Source of the DNA: an uncultured Desulfatitalea sp.
GTDB taxonomy: Bacteria; Desulfobacterota; Desulfobacteria; Desulfobacterales; Desulfosarcinaceae
Length of the DNA: 64,000 bases
Assembly (NCBI GenBank): GCA_937868765.1
Contig: CALMNL010000005.1
Location: forward strand, 310,001 to 374,000
Direction: 5' to 3'
Below the pieces are notes generated by a model that saw nothing but the letters and a program-made list of their open reading frames with translations, was not told where the DNA came from and made no database searches. Below are positions 35,088 through 44,529 of the stretch, one piece after another (position 1 is the first letter of the stretch; every line of letters begins with the position of its first letter). A program made the position numbers and the translations under genes.

Positions 35088-35735
35088 TCAAAACCACGCG
35101 GGCCTCTCGAAGCAGAGGGTTTCGGCCTTGCCCGGATGCTGAAAGCATAAGCGGGACGCATGCAGGTGCAAGCGATCACCGGGTTTGCCCCGGCCGTAGA
35201 GGCGGTCCCCCACGATAGGGCACCCCAGTCCCAGGGGATGTGCGGCGTGGGTGCGCAGTTGATGCGTCCGGCCCGTCAAAGGGGTGAAGCGCAGGCGGGT
35301 TCGATGACCGGTGACGGCGATCTTCTCCCAACGGGTGATCCCCCATTTGCCCTGCACGGGGTCGTACATCTGATACGGCCGGTTGGCGACATCCAGCCGG
35401 AAGGCAAGTTCGATTTCTCCCCGTTCTTCCGCGACGACGCCTTCCAGAATGGCAAGGTACTGTTTTTCTACCTTTCGATGTTGAAACTGGAAGGACAGGC
35501 GTTTGTGGGCCTCGGCGGTCAACGCCAGGACCATCAGCCCGGAGGTCTCCAAGTCGAGACGATGGACCGCCGGCTGGGAAATGCAAGCGGGGAACAAATT
35601 CCGAATCCGACGCACCACGCAATCCTGTCTGTCCGGCCCCCGCCCGGGCACCGACAGCAAACCGCCCGGCTTGTCGACCACTACGATGGCCGCATCCTGG
35701 TAGATAATCTCTACTTCAAACGGTGATGGACGCAT
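35088..35735 (-). CDS. RluA family pseudouridine synthase
   Basis: This 215-residue protein has the RluA catalytic motif HRLDLETSGLMVLA (Asp in HRLD is the nucleophile), GRTHQLRTHAAH, and the final GDRLYG. It isomerises uridine in rRNA or tRNA. The ATG at 35735 is preferred because upstream sequence belongs to the adjacent gene; one base separates the two. In several bacteria these two reading frames are one protein with the partner as N-terminal domain, so this looks like a split gene pair. Confidence 0.85.
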   Translation of the reverse strand: MRPSPFEVEIIYQDAAIVVVDKPGGLLSVPGRGPDRQDCVVRRIRNLFPACISQPAVHRLDLETSGLMVLALTAEAHKRLSFQFQHRKVEKQYLAILEGVVAEERGEIELAFRLDVANRPYQMYDPVQGKWGITRWEKIAVTGHRTRLRFTPLTGRTHQLRTHAAHPLGLGCPIVGDRLYGRGKPGDRLHLHASRLCFQHPGKAETLCFERPAWF

Positions 35736-35736
35736 T

Positions 35737-36483
35737 TTATCCTTCGATGCCGCACAACATGAAGCCCAGGATGGGCTGGCATTTTTCCCGGCAGGCCGTA
35801 TAAAATTCGCCTTGCCGGCGGGTGCCGGAGCGGTTGGTCCGGCCCCAGAAGATCTCGGCAAGGCGCTTCGGTCGCAATTTTAGCTGGACGGCTGCATTGA
35901 GCAGTTTGGGCGCACAGCAGTCTCCCGCACCGGTGGGAATCCCGTTCGCATAAAATTCAGAAAGGGATTTCACCTCGGACCGGAAGTTGGGGACCCGGTA
36001 GAGTGCGTGAATTGCTTTCATCAGCTGTTGCGACAGCCTTTTCCGCCGGCGGATCAGCTCCCGCCTTTGCGCCCCTTCGGGCAAGCCGTCGATCCGGCGT
36101 CCCAACGCCTTGATCTCTTTGTCCCCATCGAAAACCAGGGAATGAAACCTGCCCGTATCGAACAGCGGAGGCGCCCATCCCGGCACCTCCCAAATCCCAT
36201 TGTATTGTCCGGAAAACGCCTTCAGGATCACTGTGCGCCCATCCGCATCCAGACACTCCAGCACCCCGAACATCTGGCCCCTGGCCTCCCCCTGCAGATA
36301 ATCCAGGGTCAAGCGCGGGTCCGCGTCCTTTTCCGGAACATGCAGATCGATGCGCCCGTGCGCCTCCAGCGTTTCGATCAATTCGAGACAATATCGCCTG
36401 GCCACTCCCTGTTCCAGGGAGTGGGTTGTGCCGCAAGAGGGGCAATAGCCTGAAGTGGCCAAATCGGTGATCCTGTCGCGCAT
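35737..36483 (-). CDS. RluA-partner protein (separate N-terminal domain)
   Basis: This 248-residue protein has four conserved cysteine groups: CPSCG at the start, GAGDCCAPKLL in the middle, and the late CREKCQPILGFMLC. These phrases are typical of the long N-terminal region of RluA-like pseudouridine synthases in other phyla. The gene ends one base before the pseudouridine synthase start. A zinc or RNA-binding role is likely but unproven. A relic of the same 3' end lies at 32347. Confidence 0.7.
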   Translation of the reverse strand: MRDRITDLATSGYCPSCGTTHSLEQGVARRYCLELIETLEAHGRIDLHVPEKDADPRLTLDYLQGEARGQMFGVLECLDADGRTVILKAFSGQYNGIWEVPGWAPPLFDTGRFHSLVFDGDKEIKALGRRIDGLPEGAQRRELIRRRKRLSQQLMKAIHALYRVPNFRSEVKSLSEFYANGIPTGAGDCCAPKLLNAAVQLKLRPKRLAEIFWGRTNRSGTRRQGEFYTACREKCQPILGFMLCGIEG

Positions 36484-36524
36484 GATCTTTCAGGGTCGCC
36501 GCGAAGCGGGCTGCTGCTCGGCGC

Positions 36525-38123
36525 TCACTCCCGCAGCTTGCGCCGCAGGATTTTACCCACGGCGCTCTTGGGCAGGGCGTCCCGGAATTCGAAGGCCCTG
36601 GGGCGTTTGTAGCTGGGCAGGCGCTCTTTGCAAAAGGCCGCGAGTTCTTCGGCCGTGGCGCTGCCGTGGCGCTTGAGGGCGATGAAGGCCTTGACCGACT
36701 CGCCGTAGACCGGGTCCGGAACGCCCACCACGGCGGCTTCCAGCACCTGGGGATGCTGGTACAGCACGTTCTCCACCTCTTTGGGGTAGATATTCTCGCC
36801 GCCCCGGATGATCAGGTCTTTCTTCCGGTCGGTGATGAAGAGATAGCCCTCCTCGTCCTGGTAGCCCACATCGCCGGTGTGCAGCCAGCCGTCGCGCAGG
36901 GCCGCGGCGGTTTCGGCGGGCTTGTTCCAGTAGCCTTTCATCACGCCGGGGCCTTTGATGACGATCTCGCCCGCCGATCCCCGCGGCACCTCCCGGTCAT
37001 GCTCGTCGAAGATCTTGATGGTGTTGCACTTCTGGTAGCACGTCCCGATGGAGCCATACTTGGGGGGTTTGCGCTGGGCCACGTTGCCGCAGTTCACGGT
37101 GGTCGCCTCGCTCAGGCCGTAGCCTTCCCAGATGTGCAGCCCGAATCGCTCCTGCCACAGCCGGGCTATTTCCAGGGGCATGGGCGCGGCACCGCAGATG
37201 CAGGTTTTCAGGGAACTCAGATCGTAACGGCTCAGGTCGGGATGATTCAACAGCTGGATATACATGGTGGGCACGCCGCGGAACTCGGTGATCTTGAACT
37301 GGTCGATGCAGCGCATGGCCTCCTTGGCGTCCCAGCGGTCGAGCAGAACCAGTTTGCCGCCGGTGAGGAACTCGAGGTTGAGGGCGAAGACGCCGTAGCC
37401 GTGGAACAGGGGCAGGGTGATCAGGGAGATGCGGTTGCGGCTCACGCCGAAGACTTCGGTCCGGGCCTCCCTGCCGGCGCCGTCGGGGCCGGTGCGCTCC
37501 AGCACGACCCCCTGGGCGGCAACGCCCCAGCTGTCGAGCAATACCTGGTCGTAGTATCCGGTCACATGGGTGTACCAGTTGTAATGGGTGAGCATCACGC
37601 CCTTGGGGTTTCCGGTGGTGCCCGCCGTGTAGATCATCACCGCCGTGTCGTCGTTGTCGGTCTCTGCTGTGATCAGTTGGTCCGAGGCCTGGCGGCAAAT
37701 GGTCTCCAGGCAGAGGGCGTCGTCGGGAACGACGCCGCCGGTCAAGATCAGATGTTTCAGCTCGGGTGCGTTGCGGCGGGCGGTCCGGACGGTTTCCAGG
37801 TAATCGCTGTGGCTGATCAAGGCCACCAGGCCGGCGTCGGCATACAGGTAGGCCAGATCGTCGGCTCTCAGGGAGGGATTTACCGGCACCAGGATGGCGC
37901 CGATCTTGAACACCGCGAAGAAGGCCTGCATGAGCTGGGTGCTGTTCAATAATTGAACGCCGACGCGGTCGCCTTTTTCAACGCCGAGCCGCTTCAGGGC
38001 ATTGCCCAGCTGATTGGCGCGGCGATTCATCTCCACGTTGGTGTGCCACTGCCCCGCATGGTAGACAAACGGGTATTCTCCGTACCGTTGAATGTTGTCT
38101 TCCGCCAATCGGCCGATGTTCAT
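36525..38123 (-). CDS. AMP-binding long-chain acyl-CoA synthetase
   Basis: This 532-residue ANL enzyme has the P-loop MIYTAGTTGNPKGVMLTH, the YGLSEATTV motif, LHTGDVGYQDEEGYLFITDRKK and the C-terminal lysine motif PKSAVGKILRRKL. It activates a fatty or aromatic acid with ATP and CoA. At 532 residues it has the classical length, in contrast to the 485-residue cluster ligase at 15821. It is a single gene and its substrate is not evident. Confidence 0.88.
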   Translation of the reverse strand: MNIGRLAEDNIQRYGEYPFVYHAGQWHTNVEMNRRANQLGNALKRLGVEKGDRVGVQLLNSTQLMQAFFAVFKIGAILVPVNPSLRADDLAYLYADAGLVALISHSDYLETVRTARRNAPELKHLILTGGVVPDDALCLETICRQASDQLITAETDNDDTAVMIYTAGTTGNPKGVMLTHYNWYTHVTGYYDQVLLDSWGVAAQGVVLERTGPDGAGREARTEVFGVSRNRISLITLPLFHGYGVFALNLEFLTGGKLVLLDRWDAKEAMRCIDQFKITEFRGVPTMYIQLLNHPDLSRYDLSSLKTCICGAAPMPLEIARLWQERFGLHIWEGYGLSEATTVNCGNVAQRKPPKYGSIGTCYQKCNTIKIFDEHDREVPRGSAGEIVIKGPGVMKGYWNKPAETAAALRDGWLHTGDVGYQDEEGYLFITDRKKDLIIRGGENIYPKEVENVLYQHPQVLEAAVVGVPDPVYGESVKAFIALKRHGSATAEELAAFCKERLPSYKRPRAFEFRDALPKSAVGKILRRKLRE

Positions 38124-38252
38124 GGTGGTTTCCCCTTTCCGTCTAATCCGTTATCGTGGGTTCATTTATAAAACGCGATCCAATTTCGATCAAGCCCGGC
38201 TTCCGGTAAACCGCTGCAGATGTTGCCAGGCATGGCGTTTGGGAAACATTTC

Positions 38253-41200
38253 TCAGTCGGTCTGAAGCGCGGCGCGTACGGTGAGGCCGATCTTTTCGAG
38301 GGTGTAGGGCTTTTTGATCATGTGGGAGGCGCCCAGGCGCTTGACTTCCCTGATGCGCTCGGTTTCGGAAAAGCCGCTGGCCACAATCGCTTTTTGCCGG
38401 GGATGGCTGCGCAGGATTTCGCGGTAGGTGTCCAACCCGTCCATGCCGGGGTCCATGATCATGTCAAGGACCAGCAGGTCGACGGGGTGCATCTTCAAGT
38501 ACGCCACCGCTTGCTCGCCGCTCGCCACGGCGTCTACCGAATAGCCGAGCTCGGCTAGAATGGCGGTGGCGATCATGCGCTGCTCGGCCACATCGTCCAC
38601 TACCAGAATCGACTCGCCCCGGCCCCGGAAGAGATCCACGGGAAGGCTTTGGGTTCTCTCGAGTGCATCGCGGGTGACGGGGAAGTAGAGCGTAAACCGG
38701 CTGCCCCGGCCGACTTCGCTTTCGAAATCGATATAGCCGCGGTGATCCTTGACCACCCCCCAGACCACGGCCATGCCCAGTCCGGTGCCGCTGCGGCCCA
38801 TCTTCTTCTTGGTGTAGAACGGTTCGAAGATCCGGTTCATGTCTTCCGGCGAAATGCCGATGCCGTTGTCCGCAACGGTCAGGGCCGCATAATCGCCTTC
38901 GTTGACCACATCATAGCCTTTGACGGGTCGGTCGATGTATTGGTTTTGCGTGGATATGGTGATCTGCCCGGACGCCTTCATCGCCTCGGCGGCGTTGATC
39001 ACCAGGTTCATCAAGGTCTTGGCGAGATGGGCGGTCGATCCGCGGACATTCATCAGATCGGTGCTCAAGCGGGTCACGACCTTTATCCCGGGGTGGAGCG
39101 ACATGGTCGTTTCGTGTTCGGGGCTGGCCAGGTATTCCCTGACGATCTCGTTGAGATTGACGACTTCCGAACTCTCCACGCCCCTTCGAGCCAGGGTGAG
39201 CAGGTCCTGGACGATGGTGGCCGCCCGCTTGCCGGCCTGCATGATCGTCTCCACGGGTTTGCGCATGGCGTCATGGGGCGACATCCTGAAAAGCAGCAGT
39301 TCCGGATAGCTCACCAGGCCGGAGAGAATGTTGTTCAGGTCGTGGGCCACGCCGCCCGCCAGGGTGCCGATGGCCTCCATCTTTTCGACCCGGCGCAGCC
39401 GGATTTCCAACTGTTCTTTCTCTTTGGCCTCCTGCCGACGGTTGGCGGCACCGATGGCCAGGGCCACCATGTCGGCGATGGAGTGGGCGAAGTTCCGTTC
39501 GTCCATATGCCAATGGCGGATGGTGTTCACCTGCTCGAAACTGACCAGCCCCATCAGCACACCGTCGATGAGAATGCCGGCATTCAGCATGGCGCGGATA
39601 TCCAGCGGCCGCAGGTAGGTGTCGCGCAGATCGGCCAGCCGTTCGTCGGCCTGGGCATCCGCGGAGGCAATGGTGCGGCTCGTTTCGAGGGCCCGGGCAT
39701 AGCCCTCGACTTTGTCCATCTGGAACTCGCCGCCCCGGGTGTGGCGGTCGGCGCCGAGCAGGTAGATTTCATGACTACGGCCCTTGAGGCGGTCTTCGTT
39801 CAGGAGCCATACGCTGCTGCGCTCGGCCTGCAGGGTCTGGCCGGCCGCCGCCATGATCACCTGCAAGGCGGCGTTCAGGTCGCCGGTATAGAGCGCTTCC
39901 TCTCCGGCCAGCCGCAAAAGCGCCTGGTTTTGCAGGTGCAGCCGCTGCTGGCTTTCGGTTTGAAGCCGTTCCACCCGCTTGCGCTCGACGATCTCCTTTT
40001 CCAGCGCCTGGGTACGCTCCTGGACCAGTTCCTCCAGGTGGTCGCGGTGTCGGGCCAGCTCGATCCTGGAGACTTCCAGGTCCTCGATGTGGCGCTCCAC
40101 CGTATCGGCCATCTCGTTGTAAGCGCCGGCCAGTTGCCCCATTTCGTCCTTCGAGGCGGGGTTCAGGCGGTGGCCCCGCGCGCCTTGCTGAAAGCGCCGG
40201 ATGCCCTGGACGATACCGGTGATCCGTCGGGTCAGGAGGCCGGCCATGAAGACGGCGATGCCGATCACCAGCACAATCATGATGACGGTGTAGGTTGTCA
40301 GATCGCGCAGCGACTTCTGCCGCGTGGCGCCGAGCAGGCGCTGGTTCTCGCCCTTTTCGTTTTCCAGCCGGGCATTATGCCGTTCCCCGATCTCCCGGAT
40401 GGTTTTGGCGGTCTCGATGGCCGGGCGGTGGAATTCATCCACGTTGGCGCCGATGGTCACATACCCGAAGCCGCGCGGATGGTGGCCGTAGATACCGGTG
40501 TGGTAAGGGATGGCCGCTGCCGTGGTCAGCTTCCACAGGCCGCTCCAGAAGATCAGAAACGAGCCCGAGCCGCCATACTGGGTCAGCGTGTGCCAGCCCG
40601 TACATTGGGGCGCGAAATTGAGATAGCGCCCGTCCAGCCCCAGCAGGCCGGCATCGGTCAATGGCTGGGCCGCTTTCTTGGTCAGGCGCTGGTCCTTGAA
40701 CCGGGGGGCCGTCTGCTGGAAGGTCTTCATGGAGCCGTCGCCGATTTGCCACAGCGCATACATCTCCTCGTCCAGCCAGGGCACGGCCTCTTCGCCGGTC
40801 TGCGGATCGTAACCGACGATGAAATAGTCCCGGGGATGGGAGATGTTGCGCCCGAGATAATCCCACATGAATGCGTAATTACCGCTGCCGGCATCGGAAA
40901 TGGCGGAATAGCGCTCATCGGTGGGTACGATGTGATCGGTGAACTCCATCAGATGGGTGTGGTCCAGGGCCAGGGTGACATAGCCGCTGATCCGGCCCTT
41001 TTGCATCACTGGCATGGCCCAGCGCACCAATCCCTGGAAGCGGATTCCCACCGGATTCTCCTTGCCGGCATACCCCGATTTTTCAGGGGCGAAGGCGATA
41101 CCCATTTTTTCGACCCGCGTGCGGGAGTAGGTGCCGATCATCTGGCCCTTGACGTAGGGGCCGATGACCTCGGAGACATAGATCTCTCCGGGCTTCAGCT

Positions 41201-41891
41201 TGCCGAGTTCCTGGAAATAGTGTTCGGCCCGGCAGTAGGTGTTTCTGGGATCGGAAATGTTTTTGAGGCGATCGGGAAGCACGGCCGAGGTCGTCACCTT
41301 GACCCTTTCCCGGCCGGTCAGATCCACGAAGGTCATCTCCAGGTAGGTCGGCCGCTGCTCGACCAGCGCCGCCTTGTCCGGCGGCCGGTAGTTGAAATCG
41401 CGCCGGTTGTCTTCGATGGTGGCGGTGACCGTCTTTGGCTCGCCCGGGTCGGGCGACCGCAGGGGAATCCAGCTTTCGCCGGTGGGGTCCATCCCATAAG
41501 GGCCGTGCAGGATCACCGGTCGCCACCGGTTGCCTAAAAACCGTTCGTATTGCGTGCGATCCGGCGGCAGCTGCGCGGCCAGCTCGATGTCCCTGTCCCG
41601 CTCGTAAAGAAACGCGGCCACCGCCCGGGCCGTGTCCGTGGTCAGGCGCTCGATGGCTTCCCTGGACTTTTGATCCAGGGCCTGGATGGAGTTGGCCGTG
41701 GATAGATCGCTGACTCCCTTGACCACCTCGCTGGTACCCGAGATCATCGAGACATAGTTTTTCTCGACAGTGGCCCCCAGGCGGTAAATTTGCTCCCAGG
41801 CGAACCAGGCCAACACCACCAGGGGAACCACCTTGATAAGTATGAATATTGCGATGAGCTTGGCGCGGATGCCGGGCGAGTAAGAGGACAT
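38253..41891 (-). CDS. Hybrid sensor histidine kinase with response regulator
   Basis: This protein of about 1212 residues begins with one membrane helix (AIFILIKVVPLVVLAWFAW). A large periplasmic sensor follows (about 40-500), then a second helix, HAMP, and a coiled coil near 600-680. A GAF-like domain follows, then HisKA with the phosphorylated His in LAGGVAHDLNN. ATPase boxes are present (NLVINAAEA, DNGIGI, GTGLGMAVVWG), and the end is a receiver domain with VVDD and Asp in LLVLDMIMD. The ATG at 41891 is preferred because upstream sequence is not coding. No separate response regulator gene is adjacent. Confidence 0.9.
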   Translation of the reverse strand: MSSYSPGIRAKLIAIFILIKVVPLVVLAWFAWEQIYRLGATVEKNYVSMISGTSEVVKGVSDLSTANSIQALDQKSREAIERLTTDTARAVAAFLYERDRDIELAAQLPPDRTQYERFLGNRWRPVILHGPYGMDPTGESWIPLRSPDPGEPKTVTATIEDNRRDFNYRPPDKAALVEQRPTYLEMTFVDLTGRERVKVTTSAVLPDRLKNISDPRNTYCRAEHYFQELGKLKPGEIYVSEVIGPYVKGQMIGTYSRTRVEKMGIAFAPEKSGYAGKENPVGIRFQGLVRWAMPVMQKGRISGYVTLALDHTHLMEFTDHIVPTDERYSAISDAGSGNYAFMWDYLGRNISHPRDYFIVGYDPQTGEEAVPWLDEEMYALWQIGDGSMKTFQQTAPRFKDQRLTKKAAQPLTDAGLLGLDGRYLNFAPQCTGWHTLTQYGGSGSFLIFWSGLWKLTTAAAIPYHTGIYGHHPRGFGYVTIGANVDEFHRPAIETAKTIREIGERHNARLENEKGENQRLLGATRQKSLRDLTTYTVIMIVLVIGIAVFMAGLLTRRITGIVQGIRRFQQGARGHRLNPASKDEMGQLAGAYNEMADTVERHIEDLEVSRIELARHRDHLEELVQERTQALEKEIVERKRVERLQTESQQRLHLQNQALLRLAGEEALYTGDLNAALQVIMAAAGQTLQAERSSVWLLNEDRLKGRSHEIYLLGADRHTRGGEFQMDKVEGYARALETSRTIASADAQADERLADLRDTYLRPLDIRAMLNAGILIDGVLMGLVSFEQVNTIRHWHMDERNFAHSIADMVALAIGAANRRQEAKEKEQLEIRLRRVEKMEAIGTLAGGVAHDLNNILSGLVSYPELLLFRMSPHDAMRKPVETIMQAGKRAATIVQDLLTLARRGVESSEVVNLNEIVREYLASPEHETTMSLHPGIKVVTRLSTDLMNVRGSTAHLAKTLMNLVINAAEAMKASGQITISTQNQYIDRPVKGYDVVNEGDYAALTVADNGIGISPEDMNRIFEPFYTKKKMGRSGTGLGMAVVWGVVKDHRGYIDFESEVGRGSRFTLYFPVTRDALERTQSLPVDLFRGRGESILVVDDVAEQRMIATAILAELGYSVDAVASGEQAVAYLKMHPVDLLVLDMIMDPGMDGLDTYREILRSHPRQKAIVASGFSETERIREVKRLGASHMIKKPYTLEKIGLTVRAALQTD

Positions 41892-42233
41892 GAACGCTTT
41901 CAACTCCAATAAAGATATCCAGCTTTCAGGGAATATCGGCAAAAACGACCCGAATCTTAGCCAACATCCGGGCCATAATCAACCTGCATTCCCGGGGCTC
42001 TCTTTGCGCGAGGCATTACCCGTGAAAGTTGTCGGCGGTGTTCAGGCGTCAGGGGTGGAATCGGGCATCGTATGTCTTGCGCCGATGGTGGCAGCAGGAT
42101 GGCGAAAAGCGTCAAGGCGCAGGAACCGTCGGTCACTCGCCCACCCGGGGGGCCTCTTTTAGCGCACAATTGGGGCAGCCCGGGCAGGGAGGCTGTGATA
42201 TGGGGGCTCATGGGCAATTGAGCTGTCTGCCCG

Positions 42234-42263
42234 CAGCCTGGATACGATATCAGTTCCAGGCTG
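42234..42263. terminator. Possible weak hairpin after hmcF
   Basis: CAGCCTGG (42234-42241) pairs with CCAGGCTG (42256-42263) around a 14-nt loop, in the 423-bp gap between hmcF and the kinase gene. There is no clear U-run after it on the minus strand, so it is only a possible terminator or structured element. Nothing else is evident in this gap. Confidence 0.3.
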
Positions 42264-42314
42264 TCAGATGCCGTGGGTTTTCCGGTGGACTCCTGATCGA
42301 GAAGCGCGAGCCAA

Positions 42315-43697
42315 TCACTCCTCGGGCCGCAGGTGCTCCGGCACGATCACCATCTTGAGCAGCAGCGGCTTGAGGAAGCTCCAGCGGATGCCGATCTTGA
42401 AGTGCTCTTCGAGGTCGCGGATGGCGTCCCAGCAGTTGTGGCAGGGGGTCACCACCAGCTTGGCACCCGTGGCCAGGATCTGGTCGCGTTTAACTTTCAG
42501 GCCGACGTTGCGCTGGGGACGGTAGCGGCCGATGCCGTTCAAACCGCCACCGCCGCCGCAGCAGAAGTTGTGCTCGCCGCAGGGTTTCATTTCGCGAAAG
42601 TCTTCGGCAATGTAGCTCATGATCTCGCGGGCGCATTCGCGCAGGCCGCCATTGCGGATGTAGTTGCAGGAATCCTGGTAGGTCACCGGCTCCTTGATCT
42701 TCTTGGCCGGATCGATTTTGAGCTTGCCGGTGCGCAGGGCTTCGGCCACCCACTCGACGTAGTGAAAGGATTCAATGGGGGTCTTGCCGCTCTTGAGGCC
42801 GGCCCAGTAGGGGCCTTCGATCACCGTGGCCCGGTAGGCATGCCCGCACTCGGTGACCACCATGCGCTTGGGCTTCAGGCGATCCATGGCGGCGTAGACC
42901 TCTTCGACCTGTTGTTTGCAGCCGGCCCAGTCGCCGGCGAACATGGCCAGGCTGGTCTCTTCCCACCCTTTGCTGGGCACGGTCCAGTTCTCTCCGGCGA
43001 TATGAAAGAGCACGGCGGCGTCGGCCAGGTCTTCGGGGTAGTGTTTTACTTCGCGCGCATTGACCGTGTAGATGATGTCGGCATCGGGCTTGTCCACGGG
43101 GAATTCCAGCCCCGGCCACTCTTCTTCGGCCTCTTCGCACATCCAGCTGCAGGTCTCGACCCAGTCTTCGCTGGTCACATCCATCTGGGCGCGGTAGATG
43201 CGGTGCATGCCCGAGCCGATTTTCATCTCCCAGGGCACGAATCCCTGGGAGAAGCACAGGCCGCGCAGATAGCTGAACATCACGCCGGTGTCGATGCCGA
43301 AGGGGCAGTAGAGGCCGCACCGGTTGCAGCAGGTGCATTTGGACCAGGCCGTGTCCATGACGTCGCGCATGAAGGCGTTGTCCACCCGGCCCTTGCGGTG
43401 CACGATCTCGCCAAGCGTCGCCTGAATCTTGTACGAGGGAACCTGGGTGGGGTCGCGGTCATTGGCCAGGTAGAAAAAGCAGCTGTCGGCGCACATGCCG
43501 CAGTGGGAGCATATCTCCAGCCAGGTGCGCATCCGGGATTTGAAGGTCTTCTGGATGGTGGCCCACAGGGCCGGGGCGTCCACATCCAGCTGGGTCATCT
43601 CTTCATAATACTGCTTGCCGCTCTTGTCGGCGAGCAGGGCCTGGAGCTGTTCCACCGTATCGACGGGCGTCTTGTTGCAAAGCGTGCCTTCGGGCAT
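42315..43697 (-). CDS. hmcF: HmcF, iron-sulfur HdrD-like subunit of the Hmc complex
   Basis: This 460-residue cytoplasmic protein has two 4Fe-4S motifs in its first third: [11 protein letters not shown] and [13 protein letters not shown]. At the C-terminus there is a CCG domain with FCCGGGGG and [12 protein letters not shown], as in HdrD and HmcF. The length matches the D. vulgaris HmcF family. It would take electrons from the membrane subunits to a cytoplasmic acceptor. The ATG at 43697 is preferred over an in-frame TTG upstream because GGAAGG precedes it. It is the last gene of the hmc operon. Confidence 0.9.
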   Translation of the reverse strand: MPEGTLCNKTPVDTVEQLQALLADKSGKQYYEEMTQLDVDAPALWATIQKTFKSRMRTWLEICSHCGMCADSCFFYLANDRDPTQVPSYKIQATLGEIVHRKGRVDNAFMRDVMDTAWSKCTCCNRCGLYCPFGIDTGVMFSYLRGLCFSQGFVPWEMKIGSGMHRIYRAQMDVTSEDWVETCSWMCEEAEEEWPGLEFPVDKPDADIIYTVNAREVKHYPEDLADAAVLFHIAGENWTVPSKGWEETSLAMFAGDWAGCKQQVEEVYAAMDRLKPKRMVVTECGHAYRATVIEGPYWAGLKSGKTPIESFHYVEWVAEALRTGKLKIDPAKKIKEPVTYQDSCNYIRNGGLRECAREIMSYIAEDFREMKPCGEHNFCCGGGGGLNGIGRYRPQRNVGLKVKRDQILATGAKLVVTPCHNCWDAIRDLEEHFKIGIRWSFLKPLLLKMVIVPEHLRPEE

Positions 43698-43710
43698 AGT
43701 CAATCCTTCC

Positions 43711-44388
43711 TTACCATTCCATCCCTTTGCTCTTCATGCCACCGCGCTTGATGCCGAAGTCCATTCCCAGTTGGGCCCTGGAGAGGAAGAAGAGCAGAAA
43801 GTGAGAGAGTTTGGTCAGGGGAATGGCCATCAGCAGGATTTCGCCGGCCAGGATGTGGGCGATCAACCAGAACTGGTACGGCCCCACCTGGTGATAGGCC
43901 AGAAAGCCGGTCCACAGAGGGGTGACCGCGATCAGAAGCAGCAGGATATCGTAGAATCTGGTGATGATACGTACTTCGGGCAAAGCGATGCGCCGCAGCA
44001 AAATCAACACGGCCGCCACTATGGCGGCCACGGTGAGGGTGTCGGCCATGGCATCGGACAGGGCCGGCAGGCGAACGCCCCAGCGCTCCGCGAGCAGCAG
44101 GTTGTGGGCCAGCAGGAAAATCGGTACCACCAGCAGCCCGATGTGGAAGATGAACACCAGGGCCGTATAGCCCGAGTAGTAACGCCAGCTGTGGGTGCCA
44201 TAGGGAATCAGCCAGCGCGCAATGGAGCGCACGGCGCCACGGATGCCGTACTTCACATTCTGGCCGTAGGTGACACGGTCCAGGCGCCAATCCAGGCCGC
44301 GCACGTACCAGATGCCGCGCCAGATCAGCCCGACGAAGAAGATCGTGAACGCGATCCAGGCCATGGGGCCGGTGAGGAATGCATACAT
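43711..44388 (-). CDS. hmcE: HmcE, membrane cytochrome b-like subunit
   Basis: This 225-residue protein has about five hydrophobic helices and resembles NarI/DsrM-type dihaem cytochrome b subunits. It has scattered membrane histidines, for example [12 protein letters not shown] and [15 protein letters not shown]. It lies 14 bp upstream of hmcF and just downstream of hmcD. The subunit carries electrons across the membrane in the Hmc complex. An AAGGAG site precedes the ATG at 44388. Confidence 0.87.
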   Translation of the reverse strand: MYAFLTGPMAWIAFTIFFVGLIWRGIWYVRGLDWRLDRVTYGQNVKYGIRGAVRSIARWLIPYGTHSWRYYSGYTALVFIFHIGLLVVPIFLLAHNLLLAERWGVRLPALSDAMADTLTVAAIVAAVLILLRRIALPEVRIITRFYDILLLLIAVTPLWTGFLAYHQVGPYQFWLIAHILAGEILLMAIPLTKLSHFLLFFLSRAQLGMDFGIKRGGMKSKGMEW

Positions 44389-44391
44389 CGA

Positions 44392-44520
44392 CTACTCCTT
44401 GTCCCTTCCATTTAAAAAGCGCCAGAAGACGGGGAAGGCCGTCAGCGCCAGCACGATCAGGACATAGATGATGTTTTTGGTGTGCAGCATGAATTCCTGC
44501 AGTGTCTTGATTGAGTCCAT
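44392..44520 (-). CDS. hmcD: HmcD, 42-residue membrane subunit
   Basis: The 42-residue frame reads MDSIKTLQEFMLHTKN, then one hydrophobic segment (IIYVLIVLALTAFPVFWRF), and ends with KE. It starts at 44520 and stops at 44392-44394. It sits exactly where hmcD lies in known hmc operons, between hmcC and hmcE, and its size and single helix match that family. It is short enough to be missed by ordinary gene calling. A GGAGG-like site precedes it. Confidence 0.85.
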   Translation of the reverse strand: MDSIKTLQEFMLHTKNIIYVLIVLALTAFPVFWRFLNGRDKE

Positions 44521-44529
44521 GGTCCCTCC

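Noticed and set aside
38649-41537. Open reading frame of about 960 codons on the plus strand opposite the hybrid kinase
   Set aside because: The minus-strand kinase has complete domains in order. The plus-strand frame has none and reads as low-complexity shadow.
41892-42314. Possible small gene in the 423-bp gap between kinase and hmcF
   Set aside because: The open frames there have no ribosome-binding site, no family likeness and odd composition. Only a weak hairpin is visible.
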